Position numbers and translations under genes: made by a program. Below are positions 34,813 through 43,517 of a DNA stretch of 64,000 bases, in pieces. Source of the DNA: an uncultured Alistipes sp. (GTDB lineage: Bacteria > Bacteroidota > Bacteroidia > Bacteroidales > Rikenellaceae); contig CANQGQ010000012.1 in the NCBI GenBank assembly GCA_947623305.1, positions 1-64,000 of the forward strand, in the 5' to 3' direction. Below the pieces are notes generated by a model. The model saw only the letters and a program-made list of their open reading frames with translations. It did not search any database and was not told where the DNA came from. Each line of letters begins with the position of its first letter. Positions within the stretch are counted from its first letter, which is position 1.

Positions 34813-35090
34813 CGTAAAAATCCGAATTAGGTTGAAGTGTGTATTACGCTTCTGAAAAATGCAGGTAGCTCCTCCTGCACATGCTCCCGCGACAAAGTTC
34901 GGGGATCGTCCGATCACTATCGGAACTTTCGTTCCGATGCCAGACGCACCCGTCTCCGATCGAGCAACGGAATCGGACCCTCCGCCTCCTTTTCCCGATC
35001 GGTTCTTCCATTCTTTAGACCAAGAAAAGGCATAGAGCTAACACACGGTTAGCCCTACACCTGTTCGCCTCTGACGGCCCGCAGCCAAGG
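34813..35090 (-). promoter_or_regulatory. Structured rplL-rpoB spacer
   Basis: The 278 bp between rplL and rpoB hold no gene. On the minus strand there is a perfect 8 bp stem with a GAAA tetraloop (ATCGGAAC-GAAA-GTTCCGAT, 34919-34938) and a 6 bp stem (GCTAAC / GTTAGC, 35037-35053) soon after rplL. In other bacteria this spacer carries an attenuator and an RNA-processing site that set the ratio of ribosomal protein to RNA polymerase. A similar role here is inferred. Confidence 0.55.
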
Positions 35091-35468
35091 CTACTTGAGC
35101 TCGACTTCAGCACCGGCCTCCTCGAGTTGACCTTTGATCTGCTCGGCCTCCTCTTTGGAAACGCCCTCTTTGACAGCCTTCGGAGCGCCGTCTACGAGAG
35201 CCTTGGCATCGCCCAGCGAAAGACCAGCGATGTCCTTCACGACTTTGATGACCTGAAGTTTAGCCTGACCTGCGTTCTTCAGTATTACGTCGAACGTCGA
35301 TTTCTCAGCGGCAGCGGCTTCACCAGCGCCGGCAGCGGGAGCTGCAACGGCCACAGCGGCAGCAGCCGGTTCGATGCCATATTCCTCCTTGAGGATCTGA
35401 GCGAGTTCGTTCACCTCGGTAACTTTCAAGTTAACCAGTTCTTCAGCAAGTTTCTTTACGTCTGCCAT
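35091..35468 (-). CDS. rplL: Ribosomal protein bL12 (L7/L12)
   Basis: 125 residues. Order: N-terminal dimerisation helix pair ([19 protein letters not shown]), Ala/Gly-rich hinge ([21 protein letters not shown]) and the C-terminal factor-binding domain ([12 protein letters not shown].. [26 protein letters not shown]). It recruits translation factors on the ribosomal stalk. It lies 41 bp after rplJ. Confidence 0.98.
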   Translation of the reverse strand: MADVKKLAEELVNLKVTEVNELAQILKEEYGIEPAAAAVAVAAPAAGAGEAAAAEKSTFDVILKNAGQAKLQVIKVVKDIAGLSLGDAKALVDGAPKAVKEGVSKEEAEQIKGQLEEAGAEVELK

Positions 35469-35509
35469 AGTTGTAGATCTTTAATTTTGTTTTTAAATTC
35501 TTGTTGTGA

Positions 35510-36034
35510 TTAGTTGTTTCTCGATTCGAGCGTCTTCACGAGGCCCGCAATCTTTTGTCCGGCATTAGCTTGCAATGCGGAAATAACATTCTTCGCAGGA
35601 GACTGCAATAGAGCGATGAGATCGCCGATGAGTTCCTCCTTCGATTTGATGTTGCAAAGTGCGTCCAACTTGTCGTCGCCCACGTAGACGCATCCTTCAG
35701 CGAAAGCCGCTTTCAGGACGGGTTTGTCCGACTCCTTGCGGAACTCTTTGATGAGTTGCGCGGGAGCCTTCGCTACCTCGGCGAACATCACGGAGGTCGG
35801 ACCCTCCAATACGTTTACCAAGTCGGCATCCGCCTTTTCCACCTTCTCCAGCGCCTTGTTCAGCAGCGTGTTTTTCACGACCACCAACTTGACGCCGTTT
35901 TCGAAGCATTTGCGACGCAGGGCAGCGGTCTGCTCGGCGTTGAGCGCCTCGATGTCGGCGACATAGAAGTGAGGATAGTTCTGGAGCTGCTGGGCAAGGC
36001 TGTCAATGACAGCCAATTTTTCTTCCTTTGTCAT
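35510..36034 (-). CDS. rplJ: Ribosomal protein uL10
   Basis: 174 residues with the N-terminal rRNA-binding domain (MTKEEKLAVIDSLAQQLQ.. FYVADIEALNAEQTAALRRKCFENGVKLVVVKNTLLNKAL) and a C-terminal helix that binds bL12 dimers. It starts only 17 bp after rplA, which leaves little room for the long autoregulatory leader known from E. coli rplJ. Confidence 0.98.
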   Translation of the reverse strand: MTKEEKLAVIDSLAQQLQNYPHFYVADIEALNAEQTAALRRKCFENGVKLVVVKNTLLNKALEKVEKADADLVNVLEGPTSVMFAEVAKAPAQLIKEFRKESDKPVLKAAFAEGCVYVGDDKLDALCNIKSKEELIGDLIALLQSPAKNVISALQANAGQKIAGLVKTLESRNN

Positions 36035-36051
36035 CTCTTGGTTCCTCCCTC

Positions 36052-36750
36052 TTATTTGGTTTCTACCGATTTGGAATCAATCTGCAAGCCCGGACTCATC
36101 GTGGTCGAGAGATAGATACTCTTCACATAAGAACCTTTGGCAGCAGCCGGTTTCAACTTGAAAATCATATTCAGCACCTCGTTCGCGTTGTCGGCGATCT
36201 GGTCGGCTGCGAACGAAATCTTGCCCACCGAAGTGTGGATGATACCGAATTTGTCGACCTTGAAGTCGATTTTACCCGCCTTCACATCCTTGACGGCTTT
36301 GGCGATGTCCATCGTTACGGTACCGGTCTTGGGGTTCGGCATCAAGCCGCGGGGGCCGAGGATACGACCCAGCGCACCCACTTTGCCCATCACGTTGGGA
36401 GTGCAGATGATGACATCCACATCCGTCCAACCGGACTTGATTTTATCGACATATTCATCCAGACCGACGTAATCGGCACCTGCGGCCGTAGCTTCGGCCT
36501 CCTTTTCGGGGGTGCAGAGTACGAGCACGCGCACCGTCTTACCCGTTCCGTGAGGAAGGGTTACTACGCCGCGCACCATCTGATTGGCCTTGCGGGGATC
36601 CACGCCCAAACGCACGTCGATGTCGACCGAAGCGTCGAATTTCGTAAACGTAATCTCCTTCAGAAGAGCGGCAGCCTCCGGGAGTTTGTAAGCCTTACCG
36701 GCTTCCACCTTAGCGTAGGCGTTTTTTTGATTTTTTGTCAACTTACTCAT
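36052..36750 (-). CDS. rplA: Ribosomal protein uL1
   Basis: 232 residues with the two-domain L1 fold. Motifs: '[34 protein letters not shown]', '[17 protein letters not shown]' and a C-terminal '[21 protein letters not shown]'. It forms the ribosomal L1 stalk and in other bacteria represses its own operon. It lies 9 bp after rplK. Confidence 0.98.
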   Translation of the reverse strand: MSKLTKNQKNAYAKVEAGKAYKLPEAAALLKEITFTKFDASVDIDVRLGVDPRKANQMVRGVVTLPHGTGKTVRVLVLCTPEKEAEATAAGADYVGLDEYVDKIKSGWTDVDVIICTPNVMGKVGALGRILGPRGLMPNPKTGTVTMDIAKAVKDVKAGKIDFKVDKFGIIHTSVGKISFAADQIADNANEVLNMIFKLKPAAAKGSYVKSIYLSTTMSPGLQIDSKSVETK

Positions 36751-36759
36751 CTTCTTCGA

Positions 36760-37200
36760 TTACTGATTAGGAAATTCTCCGACAACATTGAGACCCATGC
36801 TGCGGGCGGTACCGGCAACCATCCGCATAGCCGATTCCAACGTGAAGCAGTTCATGTCCGGCATCTTGTCCTGGGCAATCTGGCGAATCTGCTCCCACGT
36901 TACCTGACCGACCTTGTCGCGGTTGGGCTGTGCGGAACCTTTCTGCACTTTCGCTGCTTCCTTGAGCTGGATCGCTACGGGCGGCTGTTTCACGACGAAG
37001 TCGAACGACTTGTCGGCATAAACGGTGATGATGACCGGAAGAACCTTGCCACCCTTGTCTTGCGTACGGGCATTGAACTGCTTACAGAAGTCCATGATGT
37101 TGACTCCCTTGGAGCCCAATGCGGGACCTACCGGGGGCGAAGGATTGGCGGCACCACCTTTGATCTGCAATTTGATAAATGCAGCAACCTCTTTTGCCAT
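36760..37200 (-). CDS. rplK: Ribosomal protein uL11
   Basis: 146 residues. '[40 protein letters not shown]' is the conserved N-terminal domain and '[10 protein letters not shown]' the end of the rRNA-binding C-terminal domain. It sits at the GTPase centre. It lies 17 bp after nusG. Confidence 0.98.
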   Translation of the reverse strand: MAKEVAAFIKLQIKGGAANPSPPVGPALGSKGVNIMDFCKQFNARTQDKGGKVLPVIITVYADKSFDFVVKQPPVAIQLKEAAKVQKGSAQPNRDKVGQVTWEQIRQIAQDKMPDMNCFTLESAMRMVAGTARSMGLNVVGEFPNQ

Positions 37201-37217
37201 AGTTTTCCTTAGGTTTG

Positions 37218-37778
37218 TTATTCTTTAACTACTTGAGTGAAACTCAACTCCATAGGAGTTTTGCGCCCGAATATCTTCACCGATACCGTGAGTTTCTTGC
37301 GCTCGTTATCGACGACCTCGATGGTACCCTGGAAGCTTGAGAAAGGACCATCGGTAACCTTGACGGTTTCGCCGACGAAGAACGGTGTTTCGTTTTCCTC
37401 TTCCGTGGCATTCATTTCATCGACTCGACCGAGGATACGCGCGACCTCCTGTGGACGGAGAGGCGTGGCTTTCAATTGTTGACTGTCCTCCTTGGTATCG
37501 CCGAGAAAACCCAGCACGTTGGGAATATTTCGAATCAATGTAGGAATTTTACCCACGAAAGCAGCCTCGATCAGCACGTAACCCGGATAAGAGACCTTCT
37601 CTTTCGAGATGCGTTTTCCGTTGCGGATCGTATAGACTTTCTCGGTAGGTATCAATACTTGGGAAACGTAATCCTCCAGATGACTATGACGGACTTCGGC
37701 CTCGATATACTCTTTGACCTTATTCTCCTTGCCGCCGATCGCACGGACTACATACCACTGTTTTTCAATCTCACTCAT
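37218..37778 (-). CDS. nusG: Transcription termination/antitermination factor NusG
   Basis: 186 residues from the ATG at 37778 ([18 protein letters not shown]). An upstream in-frame start at 37793 is possible but adds five unconserved residues. The N-terminal NGN domain contacts RNA polymerase, and the C-terminal KOW domain reads '[28 protein letters not shown]'. It sits between secE and rplK as in most bacteria. Confidence 0.97.
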   Translation of the reverse strand: MSEIEKQWYVVRAIGGKENKVKEYIEAEVRHSHLEDYVSQVLIPTEKVYTIRNGKRISKEKVSYPGYVLIEAAFVGKIPTLIRNIPNVLGFLGDTKEDSQQLKATPLRPQEVARILGRVDEMNATEEENETPFFVGETVKVTDGPFSSFQGTIEVVDNERKKLTVSVKIFGRKTPMELSFTQVVKE

Positions 37779-37793
37779 CACCCACGCAATCAA

Positions 37794-37985
37794 TTACAAA
37801 TTACCCAGCGTCTTGTAGATGAAAGCCATGATATTTTCGAACGTCAGGTCCATGGCAAGAACGATGACCGCAAAGATCACCGATGCGACCATCACGACGA
37901 CCGTCGAGCTCTGAAGCTGCGGAAAGGTCGGCCAGGTTACCTTGTTGACCAGTTCGTTATAGGATTCCTTGATGTAATTGAACAT
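37794..37985 (-). CDS. secE: Preprotein translocase subunit SecE
   Basis: 63 residues, the short single-helix form. 'FNYIKESYNELVNKVTWPTF' is the conserved amphipathic segment with the K-V-x-W-P-T signature, and 'VVMVASVIFAVIVLAMDLTF' type sequence is the single membrane helix. It clamps SecY. It lies 15 bp before nusG and 20 bp after tRNA-Trp. Confidence 0.95.
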   Translation of the reverse strand: MFNYIKESYNELVNKVTWPTFPQLQSSTVVVMVASVIFAVIVLAMDLTFENIMAFIYKTLGNL

Positions 37986-38005
37986 AATCGTTATTCTCTT
38001 TATTC

Positions 38006-38079
38006 TGGCAGGAGCAGAGAGATTCGAACTCCCATCAACGGTTTTGGAGACCGCTATTCTACCCTTGAACTATGCTCCT
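38006..38079 (-). tRNA. tRNA-Trp (CCA)
   Basis: A 74-base cloverleaf on the minus strand. The acceptor arms are AGGAGCA and TGCTCCT, the anticodon loop is CTCCAAA with anticodon CCA, and the T-loop is TTCGAAT. The 3' CCA appears to be encoded (38006-38008). It sits between tuf and secE. Confidence 0.97.
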
Positions 38080-38152
38080 AAAATCGGGAAACAGACCTAT
38101 TGATTACCGTCCGGTGCGAATAGAGGCTGTTTCCCGGGATCGTATGGCGAAA

Positions 38153-39340
38153 TTACTTCACGATCTTCAGAATCTGACCGGCACCTACCGTACGGCCGCC
38201 TTCGCGGATAGCGAAACGCAGACCTTCGTTCAGAGCGACCGGATAGATCAGTTTCACGGTGATGGTTACGTGGTCGCCCGGCATAACCATGTCGACGCCG
38301 TCGGGCAAATGAACCTCACCCGTTACGTCCATCGTACGCAGATAGAACTGGGGACGATAGTTGTTGTGGAACGGCGTATGACGGCCACCCTCTTCCTTTT
38401 TCAGGATGTAGACCTCGGCGGTAAACTCGGTGTGCGGCGTAATCGAACCCGGTTTAGCGACAACCATACCGCGCTTAACCTGTTTCTTGTCGATACCGCG
38501 GAGCAACAGACCTACGTTATCGCCGGCCTCGCCCTCGTCGAGCAACTTGCGGAACATCTCGACGCCGGTGCAGGTCGAAGTCAACGTCTCCTCTTCCAGA
38601 CCGATGATCTCGACGGGATCGCCTACATGGATGACACCGGTTTCGATACGGCCCGTAACGACGGTACCACGACCGGTAATCGAGAACACGTCCTCGATAG
38701 GCATCAGGAACGGCTTCTCGTTCTCACGAACGGGCAGCGGAATGTAGCTATCGACAGCGTCCATCAACTCCATGATCTTCTCTTCCCACTTAGCCTCGCC
38801 GTTCAGGCCGCCGAGTGCGGAACCGCGAATGATCGGGGCGTTGTCGCCATCGTATTCGTATTTCGACAGCAGGTCGCGAACCTCCATCTCGACGAGGTCG
38901 AGCATTTCGGGATCGTCCACCATGTCGCACTTGTTCAAGAAAACGACGATACGCGGCACATTCACCTGACGAGCGAGCAGCACGTGTTCGTTGGTCTGGG
39001 GCATCGGGCCGTCGGTAGCGGCGACAACGAGGATGGCACCGTCCATCTGAGCGGCACCGGTAACCATGTTCTTCACATAGTCGGCGTGGCCCGGGCAGTC
39101 CACGTGAGCATAGTGGCGCGTAGCCGTCTGATACTCGACGTGCGACGTATTGATCGTGATACCGCGTTCCTTCTCTTCGGGCGCGTTGTCGATCGAGTCG
39201 AACGAACGGAGCTCCGACAGACCTTTCTTGGCCAGAACGGTCGTGATAGCTGCGGTAAGGGTCGTCTTACCGTGGTCTACGTGGCCGATGGTACCGATAT
39301 TGACATGCGGTTTCGACCGGTCGAATTTCTCTTTTGCCAT
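38153..39340 (-). CDS. tuf: Elongation factor Tu
   Basis: 395 residues. GTPase motifs are [10 protein letters not shown] (G1), '[12 protein letters not shown]' (G3) and NKCD (G4). Domains 2 and 3 follow, with '[21 protein letters not shown]' and 'FRPQFYLRT'-like sequence. It delivers aminoacyl-tRNA to the ribosome. It lies between tRNA-Gly and tRNA-Trp, the tRNA-tuf-tRNA-secE layout related to the tufB locus of E. coli. Confidence 0.99.
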   Translation of the reverse strand: MAKEKFDRSKPHVNIGTIGHVDHGKTTLTAAITTVLAKKGLSELRSFDSIDNAPEEKERGITINTSHVEYQTATRHYAHVDCPGHADYVKNMVTGAAQMDGAILVVAATDGPMPQTNEHVLLARQVNVPRIVVFLNKCDMVDDPEMLDLVEMEVRDLLSKYEYDGDNAPIIRGSALGGLNGEAKWEEKIMELMDAVDSYIPLPVRENEKPFLMPIEDVFSITGRGTVVTGRIETGVIHVGDPVEIIGLEEETLTSTCTGVEMFRKLLDEGEAGDNVGLLLRGIDKKQVKRGMVVAKPGSITPHTEFTAEVYILKKEEGGRHTPFHNNYRPQFYLRTMDVTGEVHLPDGVDMVMPGDHVTITVKLIYPVALNEGLRFAIREGGRTVGAGQILKIVK

Positions 39341-39392
39341 AGCTTAGCTTAAGTTTTAAAGTTTGTAAATTATCTTGTAAATCTTTTTTCCG

Positions 39393-39465
39393 AGCGGAAG
39401 ACGAGGCTCAAACTCGCGACCCTTAGCTTGGAAGGCTAATGCTCTATCAACTGAGCTACTTCCGC
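39393..39465 (-). tRNA. tRNA-Gly (TCC)
   Basis: A 73-base cloverleaf with acceptor arms GCGGAAG and CTTCCGC, anticodon stem TTAGC/GCTAA, anticodon TCC and T-loop TTTGAGC. No encoded CCA. It lies upstream of tuf in the same operon. Confidence 0.96.
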
Positions 39466-39574
39466 AAAAATATACCGTATCAGAGACCGCTTTTCCTTCC
39501 TCGTCCGCGCATGCTCGTCACATCCGCGTTCCCGAGGAGTTGCGCCTCCAATCGGCATTACATCCTTTTTCGAG

Positions 39575-39657
39575 TGGGAAGTGATGGATTCGAACCACCG
39601 AAGGCGTACGCCAGCAGATTTACAGTCTGCCCCATTTGGCCACTCTGGTAACTTCCC
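39575..39657 (-). tRNA. tRNA-Tyr (GTA)
   Basis: An 83-base class II cloverleaf with acceptor arms GGGAAGT and ACTTCCC, anticodon GTA within GCAGACTGTAAATCTGC, a long variable arm and T-loop TTCGAAT. No encoded CCA. Confidence 0.97.
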
Positions 39658-39765
39658 GTTATTATTAACTTGTCCGACTTCTAACAACCGTCGTTTTACG
39701 TCCGGCTCATCCGTCGCCGCTCACACGCCCCCCTCGCCTGCAGTTCCGGTCTCTCCGGCTTCACG

Positions 39766-39839
39766 AGCCGATGGAGGGATTCGAACCCACGACCAGCTGA
39801 TTACAAATCAGCTGCTCTGGCCAACTGAGCTACATCGGC
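39766..39839 (-). tRNA. tRNA-Thr (TGT)
   Basis: A 74-base cloverleaf with acceptor arms GCCGATG and CATCGGC, anticodon TGT within CTGATTTGTAATCAG, and T-loop TTCGAAT. It is the first gene of the tRNA-tuf transcript. Confidence 0.97.
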
Positions 39840-39859
39840 AGAACTTGACCTTGGGATTG

Positions 39860-39891
39860 CAAAAGTAGGTATAAAAAATTTATCAGCCAAA
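39860..39891 (-). promoter_or_regulatory. Promoter of the tRNA-tuf operon
   Basis: On the minus strand TTTG (39888-39891), a 20 bp spacer and TACTTTTG (39860-39867) form a perfect Bacteroidetes promoter, 20 bp before tRNA-Thr. It probably drives the tRNAs and tuf, and perhaps the genes downstream. Confidence 0.8.
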
Positions 39892-40082
39892 TAAATGCGG
39901 ATAAATTTTTCGTCTATTTCCACGCTTCTCAAAGAACTCCGTCGTTCCTCCGCCCTCATCTTTCGCGACGACTTCATCGGGCGGCGAAATCGGGTGCAAA
40001 GTTAAGAAAAGTTTTCAATACCGCAACAATCCGCACGAAAAATATCGCAGCCTCGCCGATTTTTCATACACTGACGCGCCTT

Positions 40083-40838
40083 TCATGGCCGACGGCGACG
40101 GAAACGGGCTTTCAGCTTGCTGCGACGATCGAGCATCAACCGAAGAAAAATGCTGCGCAACAACGTATCGTCGAGATCGTAACCGCACACCTCGGCGTAA
40201 CGTTCCATCACATAGACGAACACCTCCGTCCGATGGGTCAGCCTGCGCAGATTGAACATCCGCCGTCGCAGGGAGAGCGGCGCATCGTAAAAACGCATCC
40301 GATTGATGTCGATCAGTCGGAAACGGAGTTCGTCCGTCGCTTCATCGCGACGATACAACACGTTGTTATGATGCAAATCCAGATGTTCGATGCCCGCATC
40401 GTGCAGGCGCGCAGCATACTTTGCAAACGCATCGAGCACCGACAGCGCTTCGGGCTCCGGAAACCGCGCCATCATCTCCGAAAGCGAACGATCGTCGACA
40501 TGGAGCGTAACTAAATAACCATCAAGCAACAACCCCCGACGATGACATTCGCACCAGGCGACCGGAACCGGCGTATCGAACCCCAGCGCCCGCAAACGCA
40601 CGGCATGTTCGTAAGCCCGCTGCGCCTTGCTCCGACGCAGCCACGCATAGACGAATGCCTGAAACGGGTTGGGCTGCCGGAATCGCTTGACGACCAGGCG
40701 CAACCCTTCGATTTCGAACAATCGCACGGTATTGCGTATCTGATAGATCAACGTGCCCTCATTCGCAGCGAAAGCCTCGGGCAGCCGTTCGACGAACGGT
40801 CGCAACCGGTCATAGACGGGATTCAAATGGATTCGCAT
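40083..40838 (-). CDS. Kdo-kinase/InaA-like lipopolysaccharide kinase
   Basis: 251 residues from the ATG at 40838. The kinase-like fold shows 'RLVVKRFRQPN' (nucleotide-binding lysine), 'PVPVAWCECHRRGLLLDGYLVTLHVDD' and the catalytic loop GIEHLDLHHNNVLYR with H-x-D-x-H-x-x-N. This is the pattern of WaaP/KdkA enzymes that phosphorylate lipopolysaccharide core sugars. A longer in-frame start at 40994 would overlap the DMT gene and add unconserved sequence. A TAATTTTG -7-like element lies at 40862-40869. Substrate is inferred. Confidence 0.75.
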   Translation of the reverse strand: MRIHLNPVYDRLRPFVERLPEAFAANEGTLIYQIRNTVRLFEIEGLRLVVKRFRQPNPFQAFVYAWLRRSKAQRAYEHAVRLRALGFDTPVPVAWCECHRRGLLLDGYLVTLHVDDRSLSEMMARFPEPEALSVLDAFAKYAARLHDAGIEHLDLHHNNVLYRRDEATDELRFRLIDINRMRFYDAPLSLRRRMFNLRRLTHRTEVFVYVMERYAEVCGYDLDDTLLRSIFLRLMLDRRSKLKARFRRRRP

Positions 40839-40953
40839 CGACAATTCAATATTGAACGATGCAAAATTACGGTTTTTCCACACCGCTGCCAGCCCGATAT
40901 TCCCGTGCGATTGGTCGGAAAGTCGATAAAATCGGACGATCGCCCCTACCGGC

Positions 40954-41895
40954 TCATTTTTCGTTCGCCGCGCGTTCCGCCTCCAACTGCGCACGCGACT
41001 TCGAACGGGTTACGAGCCACACGCCGACAAAAACGCACATCGCTGCGAATCCCTTCGTCGGACCGAACGTATCCAGCCCGATCGCCACGGTGAACAGCAC
41101 GGCGACGATCGGCTGCACGTAATTGTACATCGAGACCAGCGTGGGACGCAGATAACGCTGTGCGATGGGCACCATCAGATAGGCCACGAAGGTCGAGCAG
41201 ACGACCACGTAAGCGATCCCGCCCCACGTACTGCCCGACAAGGAGGCGTACTCCACCCCGACCAGCGGACGCCAATAGACGATCACCGAAACGATCGCCG
41301 CGAACAGAAACATCCACTTCATGGTGGTAACGGGCGAATATTTGACGATAGTATCGCGGAAGGCCGTGAGATAGACCGCATAGCTCATCGCACTGACAAT
41401 GCAGAGAATATCGCCCTCCAGGCTCGAAGCGCGACTGCTGCCGTGCCGGCTCAAAAGCACCAACAAAACGGCGCCGACCGCTCCCAGCAGCACGCCGCCG
41501 GCTTTCAGCCACGTAATCGGTTCGCGCAAGAAGAGCATCGCCAGCACCATCGTCAAGACCGGCACGACCGTAGCAATGATCGACGAGTCGATGGGCGAGG
41601 TCATCGACAAGCCCCACAAAAAGAGCATCTGATTGAGCTGGATGCCGAACACCGACGCGAAAAACAGCCGCACGATGTCGCGGCGCTCAACCCGTTCGCG
41701 CGGCACCCACAACGAGCAAAGCCCGAACAGCAACGCCGCGCCGACCATCCGATAAACGCTCAAAGCGAACGGATCAATTCCGTCGGGATACTCCGCCGAC
41801 CGAAGCACGCTTTTGCAGATCGGGGCATTCAGGCCCCAAATGATATTCGCCAGCCACAAGGCGGCATGTCCTTTGAGTTTTCCGCTGTCCATCAT
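40954..41895 (-). CDS. EamA/DMT-family transporter
   Basis: 313 residues with about ten hydrophobic helices in two repeats of five (EamA). Signature stretches are 'ALWLANIIWGLNAPICKSVL' and 'PIVAVLFTVAIGLDTFG'. The start at 41895 overlaps the thioesterase stop codon by 4 bp, so translation is coupled. Likely a metabolite exporter; the substrate is unknown. Confidence 0.85.
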   Translation of the reverse strand: MMDSGKLKGHAALWLANIIWGLNAPICKSVLRSAEYPDGIDPFALSVYRMVGAALLFGLCSLWVPRERVERRDIVRLFFASVFGIQLNQMLFLWGLSMTSPIDSSIIATVVPVLTMVLAMLFLREPITWLKAGGVLLGAVGAVLLVLLSRHGSSRASSLEGDILCIVSAMSYAVYLTAFRDTIVKYSPVTTMKWMFLFAAIVSVIVYWRPLVGVEYASLSGSTWGGIAYVVVCSTFVAYLMVPIAQRYLRPTLVSMYNYVQPIVAVLFTVAIGLDTFGPTKGFAAMCVFVGVWLVTRSKSRAQLEAERAANEK

Positions 41896-42290
41896 TCGAC
41901 CTCCGTCATTGCCCGGCGCCACTCGTCCGGCACCGGAATCCCCTGCTGCGCCTCGAAATCGAAGGCGACCATCACCGACCGGCTTTCGCTGCACACGCAT
42001 CCGCCCGCCAGAAGCCGTTGAAAAAGCGTCATGCTTTTATTCCCGATCCGCTCGCAGGTGGTCGTAACGTGCACATCGTCGTCCATCCGGACCTGCGCCA
42101 TGTAGGAGGTCGAAGTCGAAACTGTTACGATGCGCCGAACTCCTGTCAAGACGTCGCCGCCCAATACCTTATTATAATAAGCCGTCTTGCCCACATCGAA
42201 ATACATCTGCTGCGCGACGTTGTTCACATGCAGAAACGGATCGACGTCCGTGAACCGTTGTTGGATCGGGGTATCTATCGTACGTGCCAT
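41892..42290 (-). CDS. Acyl-CoA thioesterase (4HBT hot-dog fold)
   Basis: 132 residues, the normal size of a single hot-dog domain. 'RFTDVDPFLHVNNVAQQMYFDVG' is the YbgC/FadM-type motif; its Asp and the 'HVNN' segment form the active site. It should hydrolyse acyl-CoA thioesters. It sits 12 bp after the sua5-type gene and overlaps the DMT gene by 4 bp. Confidence 0.85.
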   Translation of the reverse strand: MARTIDTPIQQRFTDVDPFLHVNNVAQQMYFDVGKTAYYNKVLGGDVLTGVRRIVTVSTSTSYMAQVRMDDDVHVTTTCERIGNKSMTLFQRLLAGGCVCSESRSVMVAFDFEAQQGIPVPDEWRRAMTEVE

Positions 42291-42302
42291 CGTTCTTATC
42301 TT

Positions 42303-42905
42303 CTATTCACGAATCACTTTCACTTCGCCGCCCTCGCCGAACGCCACGATCGACGAAGCCTTGCGCGTAGGCTTTCCCTCGAAACGCGGATCGACCACGA
42401 AATCCACCCCCTCGACGATCTCCCGCGCCACCTCCTGCAATCCCGTCGGGGTCGTCTCGCCGGTGAGGTTGGCCGACGTCGATACGATCGGACGGCCTAA
42501 TCCGCGCAGCATCCGCTGACAGAATGCGTGGTCGGGCACCCGTACGCCGAGCGTACCCTCGTCGGGAATCAGATTTTCGGCAACGCCCACAGCTCCGGGC
42601 AGAATCAAGGTCAACGGCGAGGTCGCCAGCTCCATCACCTCGAAAGCAATGCCGGGCGCACGGTTGACATAACGTACGACCATATCGGGCGAAGCGCACA
42701 ACACGAGCATCGACTTCTTGTTGACGCTGCGTTTGAGGTCGTAGATGCGCTGCACAGCAGCGGCGTTGGTCGCATCGCAGCCGAGCCCCCATACGGTATC
42801 GGTCGGATAGAGGATGATTCCGCCCGATCGAAGGATGCGCACGGCTTCGTCGGCTTCGCGGGACAGGGGCGTATCGTTCACGGATGCGGTTCTTACGGTT
42901 TTCAT
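42303..42905 (-). CDS. tsaC: Threonylcarbamoyl-AMP synthase (Sua5/YrdC/YwlC)
   Basis: 200 residues from the ATG at 42905. Motifs: 'ILRSGGIILYPTDTVWGLGCDA', 'IYDLKRSVNKKSMLVL', 'GTLGVRVPDHAFCQRML' and 'PIVSTSANLTGE'. It makes the threonylcarbamoyl-adenylate used for the t6A modification of tRNAs. A TAATTTTG -7-like element lies at 42933-42940. The Bacteroidetes K-R-S-x-x-K-x-x-S variant of the lysine motif is present. Confidence 0.93.
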   Translation of the reverse strand: MKTVRTASVNDTPLSREADEAVRILRSGGIILYPTDTVWGLGCDATNAAAVQRIYDLKRSVNKKSMLVLCASPDMVVRYVNRAPGIAFEVMELATSPLTLILPGAVGVAENLIPDEGTLGVRVPDHAFCQRMLRGLGRPIVSTSANLTGETTPTGLQEVAREIVEGVDFVVDPRFEGKPTRKASSIVAFGEGGEVKVIRE

Positions 42906-43128
42906 GGATTCGGATCGGATTCGTTTGCGGGGCAAAATTACAAAAGATTCGGAAACTCCGCAGGATTTTCCGTTGCGATTTATCCGAAAGCGGATCATAG
43001 GTCGCAGGCAAAACGGCAATCGAAAGAATGACGAAGCTCCGGAGCCATGAATAAAGGAACCGGAGCGGAATTGATTCCGCTCCGGTTCGAACTACACGAC
43101 CGGAATCGGGCCATCCGGATGGATCGGC

Positions 43129-43344
43129 CTATTTCTTCGTGTATTGGTTGTGCCCTTCGGGGTTGTTGCTGCGCGAGCCGCTGCGACCCGTGCCCGAAGA
43201 TTGGCTGCGGGCGGTGCCCCGACTCGAAGAGGTCGTGCAGGCCGTGCCGCGGGTGGACGATTGCGTACCGGCGTTCGAGCTCTTCGCAGCAGACTTGTTC
43301 GTCTTCGACTGCGAGCCGGTCGTCTTGTTGGTAGACTCTTTCAT
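43129..43344 (-). CDS. Small Ser/Thr/Gly-rich basic protein
   Basis: 71 residues from MKESTNKTTG to ...HNQYTKK. It is low-complexity, dominated by Ser, Thr, Gly, Asn, Lys and Arg, with repeated 'SSxRGTA' (SSTRGTAC, SSSRGTAR). No signal peptide or membrane helix. An alternative in-frame start at 43371 adds MFNLTLFYA. I do not recognise a family, and such compositions can be spurious. The G/C-rich coding sequence and a position on the same strand as its neighbours make it plausible. Confidence 0.45.
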   Translation of the reverse strand: MKESTNKTTGSQSKTNKSAAKSSNAGTQSSTRGTACTTSSSRGTARSQSSGTGRSGSRSNNPEGHNQYTKK

Positions 43345-43517
43345 GGCATAAAAAAGTGTTAAGTTGAACATATCCGTCGTTCGGAGCCGTAGGCCGAGTT
43401 CCGAAACGGCCGGTCGATCGTGCATTCCCGTCAACGGAAATGCGCTGTTCGGACATGTGCAAAAGCTATACCACAAAGAGCCGCGCGACCACGGCACTCG
43501 CATCTTCCTCGCCCCTC

